Origin: an uncultured Lachnospiraceae bacterium
GTDB taxonomy: Bacteria; Bacillota; Clostridia; Lachnospirales; Lachnospiraceae
Direction: 5' to 3'
DNA: 35,972 nucleotides
NCBI GenBank assembly: GCA_946629175.1
Contig: CAMOXN010000003.1
Span: forward strand, 1 to 35,972
Shown in pieces: positions 8,146 to 15,853 of this stretch. The stretch's first letter is position 1. Every line of letters begins with the position of its first letter. Under the pieces are notes generated by a model, which saw only the letters and a list, made by a program, of their open reading frames with translations, searched no databases and was not told the DNA's origin. The translations under genes were made by a program, and so were the position numbers.

Positions 8146-8229
8146 TGCGGAAGATGGGACTTGAACCCACACGGTGTACCCACCACAAGATCCTTAGTCT
8201 TGCTCGTCTGCCAGTTCCGACACTTCCGC
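8146..8229 (-). tRNA. tRNA-Leu (AAG), wobble A34
   Basis: The 84-nt class II tRNA has acceptor GCGGAAG/CTTCCGC, D stem TCG/CGA, anticodon stem CAAGA/TCTTG with loop CTAAGGA, long variable arm GGTG-GGTA-CACC and T loop TTCAAGT. T33 and G37 fix the anticodon as AAG. Bacterial tRNAs with A34 other than tRNA-Arg(ACG) are uncommon; the base would need deamination to inosine by TadA to read CUC and CUA as well as CUU. It is the second gene of the minus-strand tRNA-Leu pair. Confidence 0.92.
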
Positions 8230-8254
8230 GCATTCCTGATTTAGTTATCAAGGA

Positions 8255-8337
8255 TGCAGGAGATGGGACTTGAACCCACACTATGTTGCCATAACAGGCA
8301 CCTGAAGCCTGCGCGTCTGCCATTCCGCCACTCCTGC
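8255..8337 (-). tRNA. tRNA-Leu (CAG)
   Basis: The 83-nt class II tRNA has acceptor GCAGGAG/CTCCTGC, anticodon stem CAGGC/GCCTG with loop TTCAGGT (anticodon CAG, codon CUG), variable arm TATG-GCAA-CATA and the same T loop as the neighbouring tRNA-Leu. It is the first gene after the promoter at 8349-8377. Confidence 0.95.
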
Positions 8338-8348
8338 GAACAAATGTT

Positions 8349-8377
8349 ATTCTATCCGCAAAGCGGGTAAATGTCAA
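8349..8377 (-). promoter_or_regulatory. tRNA-Leu operon promoter, TTGACA-17-TAGAAT
   Basis: On the minus strand TTGACA (8372-8377) and TAGAAT (8349-8354) are separated by exactly 17 bp and lie 12 bp before the tRNA-Leu(CAG) gene. The spacer contains CCGC-TTT-GCGG, an inverted repeat resembling in kind the one in the rnpB promoter spacer. A/T-rich DNA (TTTTTAAAAATTT) lies upstream. Confidence 0.85.
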
Positions 8378-8406
8378 CACCAAATTTTTAAAAATCAGCG
8401 GTACCG

Positions 8407-8427
8407 CAAAAAGAGCGCCAAAGGGCG
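8407..8427 (-). terminator. Weak terminator after the pyridoxal kinase gene
   Basis: On the minus strand CGCC-CTTT-GGCG followed by CTCTTTTT lies about 30 bp after the kinase stop codon. The stem is only 4 bp, so the call is tentative; its position just before the tRNA-Leu promoter makes insulation plausible. Confidence 0.4.
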
Positions 8428-8454
8428 GCAATAAAGGCAATTAGTCTGACTATC

Positions 8455-9294
8455 TCACTGTTCTTCACCCAATTTTCTGATCAGATCCGGGATCGTAGAC
8501 TCAAAATCAACGCCGTACCACGGATTTCCGGGATTTTCCATTGTCACGCGGATCGTCTCCGAAGTGTGGTCTGCAGCGATCTTCAAGGCCTCGTGAACGG
8601 GGATCCCTCTGAGCAGCGCGCCTACGGCAGTACTTGCGAACAGGTCGCCGGTGCCGTGATATGAGGTGCTTATTCTGTCGTTCTGGTAAGTGAATATCTT
8701 TCCCGTACGGGCATCCATACCGTATACGCCAGTCTTCCCTTCCGCAAGGGACGCCCCTGTGATCACCGCTGTTTTCGCGCCCATACCGCACAGACGGACA
8801 CACAATTCTCTCAGATATCCCTCATCATACTTCTCCCTGTAACTTACACCGGTCATAAGACAGGCTTCCGTTATGTTGGGGACAATGATATCTGCCCTGG
8901 CGCACAGAAGCGCGTTCTGCGCAGCGTAATCATCAGAAAAACCGCGATAAAGCTTCCCGTTATCTCCCATTACCGGATCTACAAAAACGAGCGTGCCCTC
9001 CTCCCTGAACAGATCAATGATCTCAGCGGTCTTCCCGATCTCATCGATCGTGCCCAGATAACCGGTATAGACAGCGTCGAACCGCACACCGTTCTTCTTC
9101 CACATGAGCGCGTACTGCATCATCTGCCCGCTCAGATCAAGCTTCGAGTATTCCGGGAACAGCGTGTGGTTCGAGAGCAGCGCTGTCGGAAGGATAACGG
9201 TCTCGATCCCCATTGCGGAAAGGACAGGAAGGGCTATTGTGATCGAACATTTTCCAAGACATGAAATGTCCTGGATCGTCAGGATCCTCTTCAT
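8455..9294 (-). CDS. Pyridoxal/pyridoxamine kinase
   Basis: The 279-aa protein is a ribokinase-fold vitamin B6 kinase that phosphorylates pyridoxal, pyridoxamine or pyridoxine in the salvage route to PLP. Supporting motifs are MKRILTIQDISCLGKCSITIALP at the start, VDPVMGDNGKLY near residue 105, VPNITEACLMTG near 140 and the catalytic/anion-hole segment STSYHGTGDLFAS near 220. The ORF track begins 14 residues earlier, but ATG 9294 has GGAGGT seven bases upstream and begins the conserved sequence. It lies 80 bp downstream of apbE on the same strand; no terminator is obvious between them. Exact vitamer preference is not readable from sequence. Confidence 0.9.
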   Translation of the reverse strand: MKRILTIQDISCLGKCSITIALPVLSAMGIETVILPTALLSNHTLFPEYSKLDLSGQMMQYALMWKKNGVRFDAVYTGYLGTIDEIGKTAEIIDLFREEGTLVFVDPVMGDNGKLYRGFSDDYAAQNALLCARADIIVPNITEACLMTGVSYREKYDEGYLRELCVRLCGMGAKTAVITGASLAEGKTGVYGMDARTGKIFTYQNDRISTSYHGTGDLFASTAVGALLRGIPVHEALKIAADHTSETIRVTMENPGNPWYGVDFESTIPDLIRKLGEEQ

Positions 9295-9374
9295 TGGGCA
9301 GACCTCCGTGACAGTATTTACATTTCTTTGTGACATATGATCTTCCTGATCTGCTTTCTGAGATCAATGCTTTT

Positions 9375-10400
9375 TCAGTTACTCACTATCATACCGTCTG
9401 TACTCGCGGTCCTCCCGTCCGTAAGGATAAAGTAAGCCTCCACACCGTCAGTTTCCCGTGCCAGCTGCATTGCTTTCTCTTCTCCCAGGATCAGGAAGAT
9501 CGTAGCGAGCGCATCGCAGTCCGCCGACCTGCCTTTGCCGGCCTCGAGCGTAACGCCGACGATATCCGACTCAGCGGGATATCCGGTCGAGGCGTTCAGG
9601 ATATGGTGATACATAACGCCGTCCGATTCGAAATAGCGCTCATAGACGCCGGAAGTCACGACTGTCTCATCTGACGCTTCCACGACTCCGACGATCTCCG
9701 ACTGGTCCGAATAAGGCTTCTCGATACCGACCCTGAAAGGCTTCTTCGCGCCGTTCTCTGTTTTGCTGCCTATACAGACGATATTTCCTCCGAGGCTGAT
9801 GACAGCGGATGTCACGCCGCTCTCCGTCAGCGCGTCGCTGACACGGTCAGCGATGAATCCCTTCGCGATACCTCCGAGATCGATATGGGTCCGGGGGTCC
9901 GTGAGCCTGACTTTGTTCCCGTCGATGACAACTCTCTCCCATCCGACTGTCTCTGCGGCTTCCTGCAGAGCTCCGGCATCAGGCACCTTCGGCTCTTCCG
10001 CATGGAAATCCCACAGATCCGTCACTTTACCGATCGTGATGTCGAATACTCCGCCGGAAAGCTCACTGTAATACAGGCCTTTTCTGATCACCTCCACCGT
10101 CTCCGGATCGCATTCGACCGGCTCTCCGCCCGCCTCATTGATCCTGTAAATATCGGTGCCCTCTTTGGTACGGCTGAGCAGCGATTCGTAACGGCTGCAC
10201 AGCTTAAAGGCCTGTTCGATCGCTTTAACGGCGGACTCCTCGCTCATTCCTTCCATGTCGTAGACGGCTATGGAGCAGACCGTGTCAAAATAGAAACTCT
10301 GCCGTACTACAGGCTCCTGTTTTTTGGCGGCGCATCCCGCCTGTGCTATGAAAATGATTGCGGTCAGAAATAACAGAACCGAGCGTTTGATCTTATTCAT
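9375..10400 (-). CDS. apbE: FAD:protein FMN transferase (ApbE), lipoprotein
   Basis: A 341-aa ApbE-family flavin transferase that moves FMN from FAD to a hydroxyl residue of target proteins outside the membrane. The start MNKIKRSVLLFLTAIIFIAQAGC is a lipoprotein signal with lipobox AQAGC, so the enzyme should be anchored on the outer face. Family motifs include DLGGIAKGFIADRV near residue 180, HHILNASTGYPA near 265 and DALATIFLILG near 300. ATG 10400 with AGGAG eight bases upstream is preferred over the ORF-track start at 10448. It lies directly downstream of rnfCDGEAB on the same strand, which points to RnfG and RnfD as its substrates, but a terminator separates it from rnfB. Confidence 0.93.
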   Translation of the reverse strand: MNKIKRSVLLFLTAIIFIAQAGCAAKKQEPVVRQSFYFDTVCSIAVYDMEGMSEESAVKAIEQAFKLCSRYESLLSRTKEGTDIYRINEAGGEPVECDPETVEVIRKGLYYSELSGGVFDITIGKVTDLWDFHAEEPKVPDAGALQEAAETVGWERVVIDGNKVRLTDPRTHIDLGGIAKGFIADRVSDALTESGVTSAVISLGGNIVCIGSKTENGAKKPFRVGIEKPYSDQSEIVGVVEASDETVVTSGVYERYFESDGVMYHHILNASTGYPAESDIVGVTLEAGKGRSADCDALATIFLILGEEKAMQLARETDGVEAYFILTDGRTASTDGMIVSN

Positions 10401-10452
10401 CCGGTGAACTCCTATGGTATTAGCAATGACTAACAAAAAGTCCTGCAAGGAG

Positions 10453-10458
10453 ATTCTA
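10453..10458 (-). promoter_or_regulatory. Possible extended -10 for apbE
   Basis: On the minus strand TGTTAGAAT reads as an extended -10 (TGN-TAGAAT) between the rnfB terminator and the apbE start. No good -35 is seen at 17 bp. If real, it gives apbE a transcript independent of rnf. Confidence 0.35.
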
Positions 10459-10513
10459 ACATGTTAAACGGGATCAGAAAAGCTTACTTTGTCATATTTT
10501 GGCTCTATACGAC

Positions 10514-10544
10514 AAAAGAACCAGGGGAATTTACCCCTGGTTCT
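10514..10544 (-). terminator. Terminator after rnfB
   Basis: On the minus strand AGAACCAGGGG-(6 nt)-CCCCTGGTTCT is a perfect 11-bp stem followed by TTTTG. It starts about 20 bp after the rnfB stop, so most rnf transcripts should end here or be reduced before apbE. Confidence 0.85.
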
Positions 10545-10566
10545 CTATCGTCAGACGTCAGGCGCA

Positions 10567-11502
10567 TCAGCCGTTCTTGGCTTCCGCCGCAGCTTTCGCA
10601 GCCGCTTCTTTCTCGGCTTTTGCTTTCAGGGCAGCCTCTTTGCGCTTTTCCGCTTCCTTGGCTTCCTTCGCCTTCAGAGCATTCTTGATCTTCTCTTTCT
10701 GCTCTGCCGTGTGAAGAACGTCCTGGATCGCTCCGGTAGGACACTTGGCGACACACATGCCGCACTTGATGCACTTGGCGGGATCGATGACACTGAGGTT
10801 GTTCTCGACCGTGATCGCTCCCTTCGGGCAGACTTTCGCGCACATTCCGCAGCCGATGCATGCAGCGCTGCATGCTTTCTTCGCGTCGGCGCCCTTCTGC
10901 TCGTTGTGGCAGCGGACCTGGACCTTAGCGGACTCAGGGATGATCTTGATCAGTTTCTGCGGACAGGCCTTAGCGCAGGCGCCGCAGCTGACGCAGTAGT
11001 CGCGTCCGACGACCGCTACGCCGTCGATGATCCTGATCGCGTCGAACTGGCATGCTTCGACGCAGTCGCCCAGTCCGATACAGCCGTAAGGGCACTGTTT
11101 GCTTCCGCCGAACAGCTGCTTGGCAGCCTTGCAGGAAGTCATATCCTCATAATCATAAAGCTTCGCGGCATTGTCAGAGGTGCCGTTGCACATAACGAAC
11201 GCGATCTTTTTCTCCAGATCTCCCGCTTCCTGTCCCATCAGGGAAGCAAGCTTTTTGGCGACGGCAGGGCCGCCGACAGAGCACTTCGTGCAGGATGTCT
11301 CGGGATTGTCTACAAGTGCATGCGCATAGTCATCACATCCCGCAAAACCGCAGCCGCCGCAGTTCGCGCCGGGAAGCTCAGCTCGCAGGTCAACGAAAAG
11401 CGGGTCTTCCTGAACAGCAAAGACCTTGGAAGCAAAACTGAGCATGCAGGAAGCTAAGAGGCCTACGATGACGACGAGCGCTACAGGAATAATTATAGTC
11501 AT
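10567..11502 (-). CDS. rnfB: Rnf complex subunit RnfB (iron-sulfur protein)
   Basis: The 311-aa electron-entry subunit of the ferredoxin:NAD+ oxidoreductase. An N-terminal membrane helix (about 2-25) is followed by the cluster motif CGGCGFAGCDDY (about 50-62) and several ferredoxin-type CxxCxxCxxxC repeats: CIGLGDCVEAC, CVSCGACAKAC, CIGCGMCAKVC and CIKCGMCVAKC. The multi-cluster layout matches Clostridial RnfB, longer than proteobacterial forms. The C-terminus from about 265 is an Ala/Lys/Glu-rich helix-forming tail without family similarity. ATG 11502 has GGAGG six bases upstream. It is last in the rnf operon and is followed by a terminator. Confidence 0.95.
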   Translation of the reverse strand: MTIIIPVALVVIVGLLASCMLSFASKVFAVQEDPLFVDLRAELPGANCGGCGFAGCDDYAHALVDNPETSCTKCSVGGPAVAKKLASLMGQEAGDLEKKIAFVMCNGTSDNAAKLYDYEDMTSCKAAKQLFGGSKQCPYGCIGLGDCVEACQFDAIRIIDGVAVVGRDYCVSCGACAKACPQKLIKIIPESAKVQVRCHNEQKGADAKKACSAACIGCGMCAKVCPKGAITVENNLSVIDPAKCIKCGMCVAKCPTGAIQDVLHTAEQKEKIKNALKAKEAKEAEKRKEAALKAKAEKEAAAKAAAEAKNG

Positions 11503-11517
11503 CCTCTTCCTCCTTTC

Positions 11518-12093
11518 TTATGAGAACATTCCGTTGAAGCCCATAAAGCTCAGGGAAAGGATCGCCGCTGTGATCAGGATGATCGGGACGCCCCTGAAGG
11601 ACTCCGGAATACGGCTCTGATCCACAAGCTTGCTGCGTACGCCCGCCATGATGATCATAGCGAACAGGAAGCCGATGCCCGCGCCGAACGCGTTGACCAG
11701 AGATTCCAGATAGTTGTAATTGGAATCGATATTTGTGATGCAGACACCGAGCACCGCACAGTTGGTAGTGATCAGGGGAAGGAAGATACCGAGCGATTTG
11801 TAAAGGGCCGGCATACTCTTCTTCATGAACATTTCGACCAGCTGGACCAGAGCGGCGATGACCAGGATGAATACAACTGTCTGCAGGTATCCGATACCGA
11901 AGCTGTTAAGAAGCTGCTGGATCGGCCATGTGACTGCTGTAGCGAGCACCATAACGAAAGTGACCGCAATGCCCATACCGACGGAGCTGTCAAGATCTTT
12001 GGAAACACCGAGGAAGGGGCAGATCCCCAGGAACTGAGCCAGAGGATAGTTATTCACCAGCACCATGCTGATAATGATGATGATCAGTTTCAT
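11518..12093 (-). CDS. rnfA: Rnf complex subunit RnfA
   Basis: A 191-aa integral membrane subunit with about six hydrophobic helices. FLGICPFLGVSKDL near residue 20 and TTNCAVLGVCI near 110 carry the conserved half-helix cysteines that, with RnfE, hold the intramembrane iron-sulfur cluster in Rnf/Nqr complexes. It is a paralogue of RnfE with inverted topology. The ATG has a strong GGAGG. It lies 17 bp after rnfE and 15 bp before rnfB within the operon. Confidence 0.95.
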   Translation of the reverse strand: MKLIIIIISMVLVNNYPLAQFLGICPFLGVSKDLDSSVGMGIAVTFVMVLATAVTWPIQQLLNSFGIGYLQTVVFILVIAALVQLVEMFMKKSMPALYKSLGIFLPLITTNCAVLGVCITNIDSNYNYLESLVNAFGAGIGFLFAMIIMAGVRSKLVDQSRIPESFRGVPIILITAAILSLSFMGFNGMFS

Positions 12094-12110
12094 GAATCAC
12101 TCCTCCTCTC

Positions 12111-12830
12111 TTACTGTTTCTGCGCGGCGCAGTCGCCGTCAGCGCACGCACCGGCATTAGCGCATCCATCGCAGCCGAAATCGTTGCGGATCTTGCTCTT
12201 ATCTTTGGTCAGATAGTGAACTGACGCCATGACGATCGCATAGACGAAGAAACCGCCGGGGACCATGGTCATGATGCTCATGCCGGGAATAAAGTTCGAG
12301 AAGATCGGAATTCCCTTAAATCCCTTGGCAAGTCCGAACCAGTCGCCCGCGAGCCATGTGCCGTTGCCGAACACTTCACGCAGTGTGCCCATGATGACCA
12401 ATGTCAGTGTGAAACCGATCCCCATTCCGATCCCGTCGAGCGCGGAATCAAGAACGCCGTTCTTGCTGGCGAACATTTCAGCGCGGCCAAGAATGATACA
12501 GTTAACGACGATCAGGGGCAGATACAATCCGAGCGCCGAATACAGCGAAGGGACGAAGGCCTGAAGGACCATCTGCACGATCGTGACGAAGCCGGCGATC
12601 ACGGTGATAAAGCAGGGGATCCTGACCTTATCGGGAATGATGTTGTGAAGAGCCGAGATAACAATGTTCGAGCAGATCAGAACTGCTGTAGCGGCAAGCC
12701 CCATGCCGAATCCCGTCTCTACGGAGCCGGATGTCGCAAGTGTGGGGCAGGTACCGATCACCAGCACCAGAACGGGATTTTCTTTGATGATGCCGTTCGT
12801 GAGAATACTGAGTCTTTTCTTCTCTTCCAT
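12111..12830 (-). CDS. rnfE: Rnf complex subunit RnfE
   Basis: The 239-aa membrane subunit pairs with RnfA. Conserved cysteines are in VIGTCPTLA near 28 and VVNCIILGRAE near 112. Its ATG overlaps the rnfG stop by one base (TAATG), indicating translational coupling. Odd feature: after the last helix the C-terminus ends in a cysteine-rich tail, CDGCANAGACADGDC, with four cysteines that are not part of the RnfA/E core motifs and could bind a metal or cluster. Confidence 0.95.
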   Translation of the reverse strand: MEEKKRLSILTNGIIKENPVLVLVIGTCPTLATSGSVETGFGMGLAATAVLICSNIVISALHNIIPDKVRIPCFITVIAGFVTIVQMVLQAFVPSLYSALGLYLPLIVVNCIILGRAEMFASKNGVLDSALDGIGMGIGFTLTLVIMGTLREVFGNGTWLAGDWFGLAKGFKGIPIFSNFIPGMSIMTMVPGGFFVYAIVMASVHYLTKDKSKIRNDFGCDGCANAGACADGDCAAQKQ

Positions 12831-13405
12831 TAGTTCGCACCTCCTATCTGAGCATACTGTGCCAGCGCGGCATAGACGCCTTTGTGGATGGCAGTGCCGG
12901 AGACGGACGCACCGGTGATGAAATTGAATCCCGATTCTTTCTTAACGTCTTCCGCTCCAAGGGAAGTCTTCTCGATATACTGGGCGAGATATTCGGGATC
13001 CTGATCTTTGGTTCCGACGCCGGGAGTATCTGAATGGTCCGTGACCTTTACGCCGGTAATAGCGCCGTTCGCGTCGAGTCCGACCATCATGGTGAGGTCT
13101 CCGCCGAAGGATTTGGTGACGCAGGTCATGACATAGCCTGTATCATTGTCGGCTTTGTAGACATCTGTCACGGACGCTTTAGCGTCAGAGGATGTACAAT
13201 ACTCGATTCCCTCGACCTTTGTGAAACCGTCCGCTTCCGGAAGAAGCTCTTTTCTGTTCTCAGTCGCCGTGATCTCCGCATTTCTTACAATGATCGGATA
13301 AGAGACTGAATTGGTCAGCGCAAGCAGAAGCGTTGTGACAAAGCAGATCGCCACGAGGACGACTACGGGCATGCCGTATTCCTTAAAATTGTCATTCTTA
13401 GTCAT
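12830..13405 (-). CDS. rnfG: Rnf complex subunit RnfG (FMN-binding)
   Basis: The 191-aa subunit has one N-terminal membrane helix (about 12-32) and an extracytoplasmic FMN-binding domain. DHSDTPGVGTK near 125 is the typical family segment, and FITGASVSGTAI near 162 is the flavinylation motif ([ST]GA[TS]). Many relatives have Thr at the last position; here it is Ser, so Ser is the probable FMN acceptor. ApbE, encoded downstream, is the expected modifying enzyme. Both ends overlap the neighbours as TAATG, so rnfD, rnfG and rnfE are translationally linked. Confidence 0.94.
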   Translation of the reverse strand: MTKNDNFKEYGMPVVVLVAICFVTTLLLALTNSVSYPIIVRNAEITATENRKELLPEADGFTKVEGIEYCTSSDAKASVTDVYKADNDTGYVMTCVTKSFGGDLTMMVGLDANGAITGVKVTDHSDTPGVGTKDQDPEYLAQYIEKTSLGAEDVKKESGFNFITGASVSGTAIHKGVYAALAQYAQIGGAN

Positions 13406-14448
13406 TACTTGCCAGCCTCCTTTCCTGCTTCCTTGGCAGCTTTTTTGGCGGCTTTCTCCTCTGCGCCGATGCCGTAGAACCTGTTCTGCGCGACCATATC
13501 AAGGAGCGGAGCCATAACGTTCATGAACAGAATGGCGAAGGAAGCTCCTTCGGGATATGCGCAGAACAGACGGATGATCATCGTGACCAGACCGCATCCG
13601 ATACCGAAGGCGATCTTGGCGTGTTTCATGATCGGGCTTGTCACATAATCGGTCGCGCAGAAAGTCGCACCGAAAACACAGCCGCCTGCCAGAACGTGGA
13701 ACAGCGCCATGTGAAGCGCGCTGTACTCTCCGCCGACAACGGCATAATAGATCAGTGAGAACACGAACACAGTGCCGATGTAGCAGACCGGGATGATCGG
13801 GGAAATGATCTTTTTCCAGATCAGGATCGCAAGGCCGATGAAGATCGCGATCGTACAGGTCTCGCCCATTGCTCCGCCGATGTTTCCGACGAACATATTT
13901 CCCAAAGAAGGTGCTTCGGAAAGAGCGCCGTCAGCGAGAAGTCCCAGAGGTGTGGGGCCGGTCACGACGTCCGCTGTCCGGCTGAGCCTGGTGAGCGGCC
14001 AGGTCGTCATCTGTGTCGTAAATGACAGAAGGAGGACGATACGGCCGACGATCGCGGGGTTGGCGAAGTTGCGGCCGAGTCCGCCGTAGAGCTGCTTGAT
14101 AATAACGATCGATGTGAAGCAGCCGATGATCGCCATCCAGACAGGGAGCCCGGAGGGCAGGTTCATCGCGAGGATCACACCTGTGACACAGGCGCTGAGA
14201 TCCTTGACCGTCACCTTCTTGCCAAGAAGCCTCTCATATCCCCATTCAAAGAACGCGCAGCTGGCGGCGCAGACAATGGTGAGAATAAGAGCCGGTACGC
14301 CAAAATAGAAAACACTCGCGACGAATGTGGGGACCAGAGCGATCAGGACCCACATCATGGTCTTCTGTGTGTCGAGGGCCGTCACCATATGGGGGGACGA
14401 CGCCACGGCGAGATTGTCATAAAATTTTACATTCTTTGTATCCGTCAT
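13405..14448 (-). CDS. rnfD: Rnf complex subunit RnfD (membrane flavoprotein)
   Basis: The 347-aa membrane protein belongs to the NqrB/RnfD family, with about nine to ten helices. It includes LYGGLGRNFANPAIVGR near 115, and DVVTGPTPLG near 165 stands at the covalent FMN site ([ST]GATPL in relatives; the Ala is Pro here and the Thr is kept). TDYVTSP near 265 is also conserved. After the last helix a short Lys/Ala-rich tail (EEKAAKKAAKEAGKEAGK) ends the protein. Its ATG overlaps the rnfC stop as ATGA. Confidence 0.94.
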   Translation of the reverse strand: MTDTKNVKFYDNLAVASSPHMVTALDTQKTMMWVLIALVPTFVASVFYFGVPALILTIVCAASCAFFEWGYERLLGKKVTVKDLSACVTGVILAMNLPSGLPVWMAIIGCFTSIVIIKQLYGGLGRNFANPAIVGRIVLLLSFTTQMTTWPLTRLSRTADVVTGPTPLGLLADGALSEAPSLGNMFVGNIGGAMGETCTIAIFIGLAILIWKKIISPIIPVCYIGTVFVFSLIYYAVVGGEYSALHMALFHVLAGGCVFGATFCATDYVTSPIMKHAKIAFGIGCGLVTMIIRLFCAYPEGASFAILFMNVMAPLLDMVAQNRFYGIGAEEKAAKKAAKEAGKEAGK

Positions 14449-15758
14449 TTCTGGCTCGCCTCCCTTACTAATGCTTTACCGAGCTTATTGATGAAGGCCA
14501 GCGGGCGGTGTGCAGGGCAGATATAGGAGCAGCTGCCGCATTCCATGCACTGCATGATCTTCAGATCATTGAGCCGCTTCACATCTCTGGCTTCATAAGC
14601 ATCCGCGAATCCGGTAGGAAGTAGATTGAAAGGACATGCGCTGTGGCATCTTCCGCAGCAGATGCATGCGGTCTCCTCAGGGATAAAGGCCTGCTCTTTC
14701 GTGAAAGCAAGGATCGCGTTGTTGTTCTTGACGATCGGCATCCTGTCGGAATAGATAGCGCGTCCCATCATAGGGCCGCCCATGAGGATCTTCCTGGGCT
14801 CTGACTTGTAGCCGCCGCAGAATTCGATCACGTCGCGGATCATCGTTCCGATCGGAATGACGACATTACCGGGCTTAGTGACTGCGTCTCCGTCGATCGT
14901 CACTCTCTTAGAGACGAGCGGCATGCCGTCCTTCAGGTACTGCCCCAGGAAGGCAACGGATGTGACGTTGGATACGATACATCCCAGATCCGCAGGAAGG
15001 ACGCCTGCATTACAGGTCTTTCCTGTCGCTTCATAGATCAGGACACGCTCAGCGCCTTGAGGATAGGTCTCCTGCAGCGTGAGAGTCTTCATATTGGTGA
15101 TGCCCTGTTCCGCGAACATCTTGTTGAACTTCTCGATCGCGTCCGGCTTGTTGCCCTCGATACCGATGATACATTCGGTCGCCTGAACATATTTCATGAT
15201 AGCCTGGGCGCCGTCGATGATATTCTGGGTATCTTCCAGCATGGTCCTGTGGTCGGAAGTGATAAAAGGCTCGCACTCCGCTCCGTTGATGATAAGGACC
15301 ATGGGCTCTCCCAGATTCTTAGGATTGAACTTGAGCCATGTCGGGAAACTCGCGCCTCCCAGACCGACCAGGCCGCTCTCCTTCACAGCCGCGATAAAAC
15401 CGGGCTGATCCGTGATCTCAGGCGGTTTGATGGAAGGATCGATCTCCTGCTTTCCGTCAGACTCGATCACGACAAGAGTCTCATAGCCGCCCATGGCATT
15501 TCTCTGTGTCTCGATTCCGCTTACGACTCCCGATACGCTCGAATGGATCGGCACATGCAGGAAAGCGTCTGTGTCACCGATCTTCTGTCCGACAAGGACA
15601 GGATCGCCTTTCTTGACCAGAGGCTTGCACGGTGCGCCGATGTTCTGCGACATCGAGATCTTTACGACTTGCGGGACGGGCATTACCTCTGTCGCACAGC
15701 CGGCCGTATTTTTATAGTGGCCGACATGTATGCTGTTCAAATGCTTTGCACCAAACAT
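14445..15758 (-). CDS. rnfC: Rnf complex subunit RnfC (NADH-binding)
   Basis: The 437-aa cytoplasmic subunit is where NAD+ is reduced. GLVGLGGASFPTWLK near 130 is the nucleotide-binding glycine-rich loop, GAECEPFITSDHR near 165 belongs to the FMN/NADH site, and two [4Fe-4S] motifs, CICCGRCHSACPF and CMECGSCSYICPA, lie near 365-410. It is the first gene of the operon, reading C-D-G-E-A-B, the standard order in Clostridia. A GGGGG purine tract precedes ATG 15758, and a consensus promoter lies about 50-80 bp upstream. Confidence 0.95.
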   Translation of the reverse strand: MFGAKHLNSIHVGHYKNTAGCATEVMPVPQVVKISMSQNIGAPCKPLVKKGDPVLVGQKIGDTDAFLHVPIHSSVSGVVSGIETQRNAMGGYETLVVIESDGKQEIDPSIKPPEITDQPGFIAAVKESGLVGLGGASFPTWLKFNPKNLGEPMVLIINGAECEPFITSDHRTMLEDTQNIIDGAQAIMKYVQATECIIGIEGNKPDAIEKFNKMFAEQGITNMKTLTLQETYPQGAERVLIYEATGKTCNAGVLPADLGCIVSNVTSVAFLGQYLKDGMPLVSKRVTIDGDAVTKPGNVVIPIGTMIRDVIEFCGGYKSEPRKILMGGPMMGRAIYSDRMPIVKNNNAILAFTKEQAFIPEETACICCGRCHSACPFNLLPTGFADAYEARDVKRLNDLKIMQCMECGSCSYICPAHRPLAFINKLGKALVREASQK

Positions 15759-15806
15759 CGCTGTTCCCCCTTTTTATGGTTGTTGATGTTACACTCATAC
15801 AGAAAT

Positions 15807-15835
15807 ATTATAATGTGAAATATGTCTTACGTCAA
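15807..15835 (-). promoter_or_regulatory. rnf operon promoter, TTGACG-17-TATAAT
   Basis: On the minus strand TTGACG (15830-15835) and TATAAT (15807-15812) have an exact 17-bp spacer, giving a transcript start near 15800 and a leader of about 40 nt before rnfC. Confidence 0.85.
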
Positions 15836-15853
15836 TTTGTACAAGCATTAAAG

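Noticed and set aside
8090-8440. 116-aa and 71-aa minus ORFs (8090-8440, 7971-8186)
   Set aside because: They read through the two tRNA-Leu genes and their terminator; the tRNAs explain the sequence.
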